Shown: positions 18,135 to 27,389 of the stretch, piece by piece
How the letters are laid out: each line of letters begins with the position of its first letter
How positions within the stretch are numbered: the first letter of the stretch is position 1
Origin: an uncultured Oscillospiraceae bacterium
GTDB taxonomy: Bacteria; Bacillota; Clostridia; Oscillospirales; Oscillospiraceae
Assembly (NCBI GenBank): GCA_950097245.1
Contig: CATNCS010000002.1
Coordinates: 1-64,000, forward strand
Direction of reading: 5' to 3'
Length of the DNA stretch: 64,000 bases
Notes under the pieces: generated by a model
Databases searched by the model: none
Told to the model about the DNA's origin: nothing
Seen by the model: only the letters and a program-made list of their open reading frames with translations
Made by a program: the position numbers and the translations under genes

Positions 18135-19785
18135 ATGGAATTTTTTTGTTACGCCTATGGCCGTCTGTCCAAGGAGGACCTGGACAAAAAGGCGGAAAGC
18201 GACAGCATCAAGAATCAGCGCGACCTGATCCACGCCTACATCGACCGTGACCCGGAGCTGCACCTGGTCATGGAGGGCTACGACGATGGCTACACCGGCA
18301 CCAGCTTTGACCGGCCCCACGTCCGGGAGATGCTGGAGGCGGTGAAGTCCGACAAAGTCAACTGCGTGGTGGTCAAGGACCTGTCCCGGTTTGGACGGGA
18401 GTACATCGAGTCGGGCCAGTACATCGAAAAGCTGTCAGTACATCGAAAAGCTGTTCCCGGCCCTGGGAGTGCGTTTTATCGCCATCAATGACAACTACGA
18501 CACCGCCCACCTGGACAGCTCCAGCAGCCTGATGCTGCCCTTCAAAAATTTGATGAACGACAGCTATTGCCGGGACACCTCCATCAAGATCCGCAGCCAC
18601 CTGGATGTGAAGCGGCGGAACGGGGAGTTTATCGGCTCCTTCGCTGTCTATGGCTATGCCAAGGACCCGGAGAACAAAAACCGTTTGGTGGTTGACCCGG
18701 AGGCGGCTGAGACGGTACGGGAGATTTTTGCCCGTCGTATTGCCGGACAAAGCTGTCAGGCCATTTCGGATGATCTGAACGCACTGGGAGTCTTGTCTCC
18801 CATGGAGTACAAGCGGTCTAAGGGGATCAACTTCAAGACCGGCTACCAGGTGCAGAGCAAAGCCAAGTGGAGCGCCCGGGCGGTACTTCGTATTCTGGAA
18901 AACGAGGTCTATCTGGGCATTATGACTCAGGGCAAGCGCACCACTCCCAATTACAAGGTCAGGACGGTGGTCGAGCGCCCGCCTGAAGCCTGAATGCGGG
19001 TGGAGGGGACCCACGAGGCCATTATCAGTCAGGAGGATTTCCGACTTGCGGCCCGTTTGAAGGGCAAGGATACCCGAAAGGCCCCCGGGGCCAGCGTGGT
19101 CTATCCTCTGTCGGGGCTGGTATGCTGCGGGGACTGCAAGAGCAATATGATCCGAAAAACCAGTCTCTATGGCGAAAAGACCTACGGTTATTTTGTCTGC
19201 GCTGCCCACTGGGCGGATAAATCGGTATGCTCCACCCACAGCATCAGCGAGACCAAGCTGGAGCAGGCAGTGCTGGAGGGGATCAACTTTCACATCAAGA
19301 TGGTAGCGGAGCTGCGTGGAGCGCTGGAGGCCATCAGCCGCCGCCCCATGCAGCGGGTGACGCTGGAGCGGATGGACCGCCGGCTGGATACTCTGCGGCA
19401 GGAACTGGCCCGAAAACAGGAAATCAGGGACAATCTCTACCGCCGCTATGCCAGCGGTGAGGTATCCAAGGAGGATTTTTACGATTTCAAGCGCATTTTC
19501 ACCAAGGATTGTGAAGAAGTTGAACAGTCCATTGAGACGCAGCGGCATCAGCTGGATGAAATGCTGGCCAACACCTCCCCGGACAGCCCCTGGATTGAAT
19601 ACTTTCAGCGGTTCGGCCAAATTGACGTGTTGAACCGGGATGTGCTGGTGCGTCTGGTGGAGCGGATTCTGGTCTACGAGGACAGCCGGATTGAGATTGT
19701 GTTCCAATATCAGGCACAGTTTGAGCAGGCCAAGGCCGTGGCCTCCTCCTTTGCGGAGGACGATGAACTTCGGGAGGCGGTGTAG
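18135..19785 (+). pseudogene. Large serine recombinase 1, disrupted (frameshift + nonsense)
   Basis: N-terminal resolvase domain in 18105..18491 frame, rest in 18391..18993 and 18994..19785; 19-bp tandem duplication 18417-18454 and TGA 18991-18993. Confidence 0.88.
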
Positions 19786-19787
19786 GC

Positions 19788-21285
19788 ATGGCGAGGAAAA
19801 GCCGAAAGGACCAGATCAGGGCTGCAAACAGTGGACAAGCCCTGTCTGAGCAGAGGCAGACTGCGGCTCCCGCTGAGAAAACCTATGCTACCGTGGGTTA
19901 CGCCCGCCTGTCCATCCTGGAAACCAGGGATAGGAAGGACAGCGAGGCCCTGCAAAATCAGAAAGCGCTCATTCGGGAATACATTCAGAGCCAGGGCGAC
20001 TTAACGCTGCTTTCCATCTACGAGGACAACGGCGAGACCGGGACGAATTTCCAGCGGCCCGGGTTCGAGGCCATGATGGAGGCCATCTGTGCTGGAAAAG
20101 CCAACTGCATCGTGGTCAAGGACCTGTCCCGTTTTGGTCGGAATTACATTGAGGCCGGCAACTACCTGGAACACGTATTTCCGGCGATGGGCGTCCGCTT
20201 TATCTCCATCGGGGACGGCTACGACAGCGCCGAAAAAATTGGAGGGCGTCAGCAATGCAGGCATTGTCCGCTGGCTGAACAATTCCGGGATTTTGTCCCC
20301 CTGCTACTACCGGTACCAGAAAGGCATCCTGATCGACCAGCGGTTCGCCCAGCCCAAGCCCTGGAAGGTGGAAACGGTAAAGAATATCCTGCGCAGCCAA
20401 GTCTACCTGGGCCATATGGTACAGGGCCGCCGTCGCTCGGAGTTTTACGCCGGGATACCGGACCGGCTCCTGCCGAAGTCGGAATGGACCATTGTGGAGA
20501 ATACCCATGAGGCCATCATCAGCCAAGCAGACTTTGACGCTGTACAATCCATTTGTGATTTGAAACAGAAAGAATACCACGCCAATCTGGGAAAGTACGA
20601 TCACCTGGGAAAGAGCGAAAATATTCTGAAAGGCCTGGTTTACTGCGGCGACTGCGGCCGGCCTATGGTGCGGTATAAGCAGGTGGTCAAAGGGAAAAAG
20701 GTGTCCTACCATTACATGTGTCCCAACTACGCCGCTATGCTGGAGCGGAGCGGCTGCGCCTACAAATTCCTGCGGGAGGATATCCTGCTGGACGCCCTGT
20801 CCCAGCTGATTGGCAAGGAAATCGAGCAGGCGGTGGATACTGTACGACTGGCCAGACATCTCTCCGCTGGAAAAGAGGGACAAATCACCGCCAGAGCGGC
20901 GGAACTCCGGCGGCTGAATCTGGACCTGGAGCGGGCTGAAAACCGAAAAAAGACGGTTATGCAGGATTTTTTGGCCGGAGAGCTGTCCCGCGATGAATAT
21001 GAGCAGCTGAAGATATGCTGTACCGGAGAGGCCGAGCGGTTGAAAAACCGTATTCTGGCACTCCGGGAGGAGCAGCACTGTCAGTCCGAGACGCTGACCG
21101 GGGATAATCCCTGGCTGAAAACCTTTGGAGGTCTCCAACTCCCTGACCGACTGACCAAGGAGCTGGCCCATGGACTGATCCAGCGTATTACGATTTACGA
21201 GAACGACCGAATTGAAGTGATTTTCAAGTATAGGGATGAGCGGGAGCAGCTGCTCACCGCGATTAACAAGGAGGTAGTAGCATGA
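19788..21285 (+). pseudogene. Large serine recombinase 2, internal deletion with frameshift
   Basis: Resolvase domain in frame 19788..20510, recombinase/zinc-ribbon part in frame 20089..21285; junction near 20228-20240. Confidence 0.85.
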
Positions 21286-22895
21286 CGGCGGCAAAATATA
21301 TCCGACTGTCCTCCGCTGACGAGGACATCAGGATGGGCGATAAAGCAGAAAGCAACAGTGTGGTTAACCAGCGAAAGCTGCTGGACTGTTATCTTGAAAG
21401 CCACCGTGAATTTTCCAACTGCACAATTTTGGAGTTTTTGGACGATGGCCGCAGCGGAACCAACCTGGACCGGCCGGGAATGCGCGCCATGCTGGACGCT
21501 GCCCGCCGGCACGAAATCGACTGCATCATTGTGAAGGACTTTTCCCGCTTTGCCAGGGACTACATTGAGTCCGGCCGTTACCTGGAACAGGTTTTCCCGG
21601 CCCTGGGCATCCGGTTCATCTCTGTCAACGATTGTTACGACAGCTATGATTTTCCCTACGGCACCGCTGGCAATATCAATAACGGTCTATTAAACTTGAT
21701 TAACGAAATGTACAGCCGAGACCTATCCCAGAAATCCAAAGCGGCCAAGCGGCTGTACGCCCAGCGGGGCCAGTGTATATCTGCTTATCCGGTCTATGGT
21801 TATCTCAAATCCCCGGAGGACAAACGGACTTGGATTCCCGATCCGGAGGCGTCCCCGGTGGTACAGCGGATGTTCAACTGGTATGCAGAGGGACTCACCT
21901 CCACGGAAATAGCCAAACGGCTGAATGAGGATGGTATCCCTACGCCAGCCCAGCATAAGAGGGCGCTGGGGTCCAAACGTCAGCCGGAACGCACCGATAA
22001 TTTCTGGCGGGCCACTACGATTGGAAAAATCCTGCGGGACGAGCGGTACACCGGCAAGCTGGTGGCACTGAAAACCACACTGAGCGAACTGGGGAACATC
22101 CACTCAGCCAAGGCAATCGAAAAAGATGATTGGGTCATCGTTCCTGGAGCGTTTGAGGCGATTATCTCTCAGGAAATCTTTGACCAGGTACAAGCAAAGC
22201 TTGAAACGGCCAGGCCCACTCGGAAGCTGGGCCCCATGAAACGGAGACTGTTTTCTCGAAAGCTAAGATGCGGCCACTGCGGCGCGGCGTTGATACGCCA
22301 TGAGATTGCACAGGGCGTCTACTACACCTGCGATGGCAGGGCATGGAACGGAACAGATGACTGCAAAAAAATCCGCCTGTTTGAGACAGACCTGATTCAA
22401 GCGGTTCTGGCCTCCATCCGGTTTCAAGCTCAGTTGGCGAAAAAGACAGAGAAGCGCCTTGACCGAAAGGAAAAACAAATCCAGACGGCACAAAATCGTG
22501 CTCAGTCAGCCCAGCAGCGTATTCAGAAACAAATCGCTCAGCTGGAGACACGGAAAGCGGAGGCCTATCTGAGCTATGATTTGGGCGAGGTATCGCAGAG
22601 CGATTACAAAAACCGCTGCAAAAAGATTGATGCCGCCATTATGGAGCAAAAGCGGCAGCTGGACGCCTTGGAACAGGACAGTGGCAGCATTCTCCCTGAT
22701 ATGGATACTGTCAGCTGTGAGCAGATCAACAGCTTGAAACCGCTCAGTAACTTGCGGACCTTGAATCGGGATATGGTTGAGGTGCTGATTCACTCCATTC
22801 AGATCTACAATGGAAATCGGATTGAAATTGCATGGAATTTTAACGAGGACTATATGAAACTTCTTGCGGAGGAGGATACAGCTATGCGGGTATAA
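21282..22895 (+). CDS. Large serine recombinase 3, intact
   Basis: 537 aa; KYIRLSSADED catalytic N-terminus, DFSRFARDYIESGRYLE, zinc-ribbon CGHCGAALIRHE; ATGA overlap with previous. Confidence 0.93.
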   Translation: MTAAKYIRLSSADEDIRMGDKAESNSVVNQRKLLDCYLESHREFSNCTILEFLDDGRSGTNLDRPGMRAMLDAARRHEIDCIIVKDFSRFARDYIESGRYLEQVFPALGIRFISVNDCYDSYDFPYGTAGNINNGLLNLINEMYSRDLSQKSKAAKRLYAQRGQCISAYPVYGYLKSPEDKRTWIPDPEASPVVQRMFNWYAEGLTSTEIAKRLNEDGIPTPAQHKRALGSKRQPERTDNFWRATTIGKILRDERYTGKLVALKTTLSELGNIHSAKAIEKDDWVIVPGAFEAIISQEIFDQVQAKLETARPTRKLGPMKRRLFSRKLRCGHCGAALIRHEIAQGVYYTCDGRAWNGTDDCKKIRLFETDLIQAVLASIRFQAQLAKKTEKRLDRKEKQIQTAQNRAQSAQQRIQKQIAQLETRKAEAYLSYDLGEVSQSDYKNRCKKIDAAIMEQKRQLDALEQDSGSILPDMDTVSCEQINSLKPLSNLRTLNRDMVEVLIHSIQIYNGNRIEIAWNFNEDYMKLLAEEDTAMRV

Positions 22896-22931
22896 CAAAC
22901 AGGCTTGTGGTTGATTTGATCGACAATGTAT

Positions 22932-22966
22932 GTGTGGGGAACGGCTCCTTTCTCCGTTCCCCACAC
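22932..22966 (+). terminator. Hairpin after recombinase 3
   Basis: GTGTGGGGAACGG / CCGTTCCCCACAC, 13-bp perfect stem. Confidence 0.55.
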
Positions 22967-22982
22967 TGCTTAAAATGAGTTG

Positions 22983-23038
22983 CTTTTTGGTTTTTACAGG
23001 ACACCTTCACCCGATAGTGTCCAATAAAAACCAAAAAG
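22983..23038. repeat. Long inverted repeat, possible element-end or regulatory structure
   Basis: CTTTTTGGTTTTTAcaGGACAC (22983-23004) / GTGTCCaaTAAAAACCAAAAAG (23017-23038). Confidence 0.7.
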
Positions 23039-23151
23039 GAGATTGTTTTATTTCCTCCGAGAAAAATTTTTATAATTTTTTGGTTTTCCCTTGACACTTT
23101 CTGATGACGGAGTTTCCGGTACACCAAAACGATAGATGATTTTGTAAAAAT

Positions 23152-23184
23152 GCGTCACTCGTCTCAAGTGCAGATGAGTGACGC
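23152..23184 (+). terminator. Hairpin upstream of 23228 ORF
   Basis: GCGTCACTCgTCT / AGATGAGTGACGC. Confidence 0.45.
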
Positions 23185-23227
23185 GTTTCTATAAATCTAT
23201 AAAAAATTTAAAACGGAGGAATATGTT

Positions 23228-23623
23228 ATGACAATTCTTGAATCATGTTTGCGGGTAATTGTTCAAGAACACAGCAAAGACTTTACGGAATCTCTTCTCG
23301 CCAGAGACATTGATGCGGAAAAACAGAACTGGGATCATGCCACCATGGCATACAACGCACAGGCCGGAGCGGAATTTCTTTCGATCTATGCGCAGAAGGA
23401 AGGCCTCCAGTATTTATACGCCATCCTTGACGGGCTCAAGAGAAAAGATTACCTCTCCACAATGGCCTACATCTGCATCACGTCTGAATGCAGTTATCGG
23501 CTGCCGCCCTATTGGATTATTCAGCATGCAGTTGACGAAAAATTGCTGGAGGAATATTGTACTTATCTGGAAGAGATGCTGCCCGCTCATATGGATGTAT
23601 TATCTGATGATGGAAAAATTTAA
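23228..23623 (+). CDS. Hypothetical protein
   Basis: 131 aa, RBS AACGGAGGAATATGTT upstream; no family recognised. Confidence 0.6.
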   Translation: MTILESCLRVIVQEHSKDFTESLLARDIDAEKQNWDHATMAYNAQAGAEFLSIYAQKEGLQYLYAILDGLKRKDYLSTMAYICITSECSYRLPPYWIIQHAVDEKLLEEYCTYLEEMLPAHMDVLSDDGKI

Positions 23624-23715
23624 GCCCCAAAAGTAGTAATAGATTTATCTTGACTTAACTTCCAAAATTCAATAAGCTGTTGATACAAATATCAAAAGAT
23701 GTGAGGAACAGCAGC

Positions 23716-25077
23716 ATGAGATTTGATATTCCCCCAAAAGCCCAGTATATCCTCCAGGCGCTCACCGGTGCCGGCTATGAGGCCTATCTGGTGGGCGGCT
23801 GTGTCCGGGACTTGCTCAGGGGCGTGGAGCCCCACGACTGGGATATTTGCACCTCCGCCCGCCCGGAGGAGACGGAACGCTGTTTTGTCGGCCACCGAAT
23901 TATCGAAACTGGGCTGAAGCACGGCACTGTCACTGTTTTGGAGGACGGCGAGCCCTACGAGATCACCACCTACCGCACCGAGGGGCCCTACTCCGACAGC
24001 CGCCGGCCGGATTTTGTGGAGTTTGTCTCCAGCCTGGAGACCGATCTGGCCCGGCGGGACTTTACCATGAACGCCATCGCCATGGGGCTGGACGGCAGTC
24101 TGCGAGACCCCTTCGGCGGGGCGACCGACATTCAGGCTGGCCTGATCCGCTGCGTAGGGGAGCCCGCCTGCCGTTTTCAGGAGGACGGCCTGCGGGTCAT
24201 GCGGGCGCTGCGGTTTGCCGCTGTGCTTGGCTATAAAATCGAGGAGAAGACCGCCCGAGCTATTCATGAAAACCGCCACATGCTGGAGCATGTGGCGGCG
24301 GAGCGGATCAATGTGGAGCTGTGTAAGCTGCTGACCGGGGTGAACGTGGGGGAAATCCTCCGCCAATATCCCGATGTGCTGTGCCAGTTCTGGTCTCAGT
24401 TGGGGCCGCTGGTCACTTTGGAGCAGAACAACCCCTGGCACTGCTGGGGCGGCTGGGAACACACCATCCATGCGGTAGAGGCGGCCCCTGCCGATTTGAT
24501 CCTCAGGCTGACCATGCTCCTCCACGACATCGGCAAGCCTGCCTGTAAGTCAACCGATGAAAAGGGTATTGACCACTTCTACGGTCATCCGGCAGTTAGC
24601 GCAAAGCTGGCCGGTGAAATGCTCCGGAGCCTGAAATTTGACAACAAAACACGGGAGCGGGTGGTGACTCTGGTGGAGTACCACGACGTCCAGATCCCGA
24701 ACCGGGAGCGATCTATCCGCAAATGGCTGGGGTGCCTGGGGCCGGAGGCATTTTTTCAGCTCCTGGAGGTCAAACGGGCGGATGGTATGGGACAGGCTTA
24801 TGATCTGGTGAAGGATCGGCTTGCCGAACTGGAGGAAATGAAGGCGAAAGCGGAAGAGATCGTCGCCCAGGGACAGTGCTTCTCTCTGAAGGATTTGGCT
24901 GTGAATGGCCGGGATGTTATCTCCGCTGGCGTCGCCCCGGGTCCGGAGGTAGGTCGGGTGCTGAACGGACTGCTGGAGCAGGTGCTCGGCGGTGAAATCC
25001 CCAATGAGCGGAAGGCCCTGTTAGAGCGGCTGGCCTTCAGCCGGCTCCAACCGCCTCCAGGCCTCAATGGCCGCTAA
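23716..25077 (+). CDS. cca: CCA tRNA nucleotidyltransferase with HD domain
   Basis: YLVGGCVRDLLRGVEPHDWDICT, RRDFTMNAIAMG, MLLHDIGKP. Confidence 0.93.
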   Translation: MRFDIPPKAQYILQALTGAGYEAYLVGGCVRDLLRGVEPHDWDICTSARPEETERCFVGHRIIETGLKHGTVTVLEDGEPYEITTYRTEGPYSDSRRPDFVEFVSSLETDLARRDFTMNAIAMGLDGSLRDPFGGATDIQAGLIRCVGEPACRFQEDGLRVMRALRFAAVLGYKIEEKTARAIHENRHMLEHVAAERINVELCKLLTGVNVGEILRQYPDVLCQFWSQLGPLVTLEQNNPWHCWGGWEHTIHAVEAAPADLILRLTMLLHDIGKPACKSTDEKGIDHFYGHPAVSAKLAGEMLRSLKFDNKTRERVVTLVEYHDVQIPNRERSIRKWLGCLGPEAFFQLLEVKRADGMGQAYDLVKDRLAELEEMKAKAEEIVAQGQCFSLKDLAVNGRDVISAGVAPGPEVGRVLNGLLEQVLGGEIPNERKALLERLAFSRLQPPPGLNGR

Positions 25078-26898
25078 AAATTCCTTGCCGTACCGCTTGG
25101 CCTTGACCGCGCCGACGCCGGACACCTCCATAAACTCCTCCGTGGTGCGGGGCTTCCGGGCCGCCATATCGCTCAGGGACGCATTGGAGAAAACAATGTA
25201 GGCTGGCACCCCCTGCGTCAGCGCCAGCCTGGTCCGCAGCTCCCGCAGGACGTCAAACAGGCCCTGATCCGCCGTTTGGGCAGGGGTCTGGGCAGAACTC
25301 TGAGCGCCGGCCTCAGGTTTGACCACTTCCTCCTGCTGCTCCGGCCTGCGGAAGGTATAGCAGACCCGCTCTCCATGGAACAGCACCTGCTTTGCCCGCT
25401 CGGCCGTGCGCAGCACCGGATAGTCCGCGCCGTCCAGGCGCAGATAACCCTGCTCAACCAGGAGATCGATATACGTTCTGATCTGCGTCCGGTCCGTCCC
25501 GCTCATCACGCCGTAGGTGGACAGCTTGTCCAGCCCGAGCTGGAGCACCCGCTGGTCCCTGCTGCCCCGAAGCATCCGGACCGTCACGGCCACCCCCAGG
25601 CCAGAGCGGTATTGCCGCTCCACCCGCGTCACGGCGGAGAGAATTTTCTGGGCTTCTATGGTGATATCCCTCTCCTCTAGCACCCCGGCACAGTTTCCGC
25701 AGCTTTCACAGGATTCCGGCGCCTCCTGGCCAAAATAGCGCAGCAAAAAGGCCCGCAGGCAGCCTGTGGTCTTGCAGTAAGCAACCATCCGGTCCAGCCG
25801 GCCCAGATCCCGCAGCCGCAGCCGCTCCCGTTCCACCTCCGGCAGCTCCTCGTTGTCGGAGCTGTGGTCGATGAGAAATTTGGCGGTGCGCACATCCTGC
25901 GCCGAGAACAACAGCGTACAGCGAGCCACCGATCCGTCCCGCCCGGCGCGGCCCGCCTCCTGGTAGTAGCTCTCCAGGTCCTTGGGCATGTTGTAGTGGA
26001 CCACAAAGCTCACATTGGACTTGTCGATCCCCATGCCGAAGGCGTTGGTGGCCACCATAACCCGGACCCGGTCATACTCAAAATCCTCCTGGCTGTTCCG
26101 ACGCTCCTCCTCGGGCAGACCGGCGTGATAGCGGGCGGCAGATACGCCATGCCCCGCCAGCGTGGCGCACACGGCGTCCACCGTCTTGCGGGTGGCGCAG
26201 TAGACGATGCCGCTCTGCCTTGGGCGGCTGTCAATGAATTTTTCTAGCCAGCCATCCTTGCTTTTCGTCCGGACGACCTCGAAGAAAAGGTTGGGCCGGT
26301 CAAAGCCGGTAGTCAGGCACAGCGGGTCCCGCAGCAGCAGGAGCTGCCGGATGTCCTCCTTGACCTGCTCGGTGGCGGTGGCGGTGAAGGCACCCACCGG
26401 TGGGCGGCGGCGGAGGGACTGAATGAACTCCGCGATTTTCAGATAGCTGGGCCGAAAATCCTGTCCCCATTGGGAGACGCAGTGGGCCTCGTCCACCGCC
26501 AGCAGGGAAATCTCCGTCTCCCGGGCAAACTGAAGAAAATTCGGAGCGGCCAGACGCTCCGGCGCAGCGTAAATCAGCTTATAGTCGCCCCGCCGCGCCC
26601 GGCGGAACACCTCCCGATACTGCTCCTGAGACAAAGTGGAGTTGAGATAGGCGGCGGGAATTCCCGCCTGGGTCAGGGACGCGACCTGGTCCTTCATCAG
26701 AGAGATGAGCGGGGATATCACCAGCGCCGTCCCCGGCAGCAGCAGGGCGGGAAGCTGGTAGCAGACCGACTTGCCCGCCCCCGTGGGCATGACCCCCAGC
26801 ACGTCCCGCCCGGACAGCAGAGCGTCTGCCAATTCTTCCTGTCCGAACCGAAATTCGCTGTGCCCAAAATGCTGCTTCAGCGCCTCATATTTATCCAT
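25021..26898 (-). CDS. recQ: ATP-dependent DNA helicase RecQ
   Basis: GVMPTGAGKSVCYQLPALL, VDEAHCVSQWGQDFRPSY, QEAGRAGRDG, RQC cysteines, HRDC C-terminus. Confidence 0.95.
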   Translation of the reverse strand: MDKYEALKQHFGHSEFRFGQEELADALLSGRDVLGVMPTGAGKSVCYQLPALLLPGTALVISPLISLMKDQVASLTQAGIPAAYLNSTLSQEQYREVFRRARRGDYKLIYAAPERLAAPNFLQFARETEISLLAVDEAHCVSQWGQDFRPSYLKIAEFIQSLRRRPPVGAFTATATEQVKEDIRQLLLLRDPLCLTTGFDRPNLFFEVVRTKSKDGWLEKFIDSRPRQSGIVYCATRKTVDAVCATLAGHGVSAARYHAGLPEEERRNSQEDFEYDRVRVMVATNAFGMGIDKSNVSFVVHYNMPKDLESYYQEAGRAGRDGSVARCTLLFSAQDVRTAKFLIDHSSDNEELPEVERERLRLRDLGRLDRMVAYCKTTGCLRAFLLRYFGQEAPESCESCGNCAGVLEERDITIEAQKILSAVTRVERQYRSGLGVAVTVRMLRGSRDQRVLQLGLDKLSTYGVMSGTDRTQIRTYIDLLVEQGYLRLDGADYPVLRTAERAKQVLFHGERVCYTFRRPEQQEEVVKPEAGAQSSAQTPAQTADQGLFDVLRELRTRLALTQGVPAYIVFSNASLSDMAARKPRTTEEFMEVSGVGAVKAKRYGKEFLAAIEAWRRLEPAEGQPL

Positions 26899-27089
26899 AA
26901 GTAGTACCACCTCGCTGCGGCTTTTATAGTGCTATATTTATTCCAGTGTTACAATGAGTTCTTACTCTTTTGCATGTCAATGTATAACGTATAAAGTATA
27001 GAAAATAAGTCCAAAACAACTATGACAGAAGCATGTTTCATCTGCTCCCGTCATAGTTATTTTTATAAACTTTACAAGGAGGGGATTCC

Positions 27090-27389
27090 ATGCGGATATG
27101 GGTTTACGGAGACAGTCCGGCACAGATTCAAAGCATGATAGAAAAAACGGTCCGTTCCGATGACACGGTGGCAGGAACCTCAGTCCGTGCAGAGATCAGT
27201 TCCGCATTTCCCCAGAGCGGTTTAACTCCGGCTATATCTGCCGCGATTCGGGGGGAATTTGACCTGCTGCTCATCCCTGCATTCGGATTTTTAGGGGACA
27301 AAATCAAAGCGGATCAAATGATAGGTCTGTTTCAAGGTTATGGTGTCTTGGTCAGGTCCGTTTCCAGCGATGGGATTAACAGTTCCTGA
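27090..27389 (+). CDS. Small resolvase-N-terminal-like hypothetical protein
   Basis: 99 aa; AAIRGEFDLLLIPAFGFLGDKIKADQMIGLFQGYGVLVRSV resembles serine-resolvase fold segment without catalytic region; RBS AAGGAGGGG. Confidence 0.45.
   Translation: MRIWVYGDSPAQIQSMIEKTVRSDDTVAGTSVRAEISSAFPQSGLTPAISAAIRGEFDLLLIPAFGFLGDKIKADQMIGLFQGYGVLVRSVSSDGINSS

Noticed and set aside
18991-18993. TGA as recoded Trp or selenocysteine in recombinase 1
   Set aside because: TGA ends many genes here, no SECIS-like context was sought or evident, and the same gene carries a frameshift, so pseudogene is simpler.
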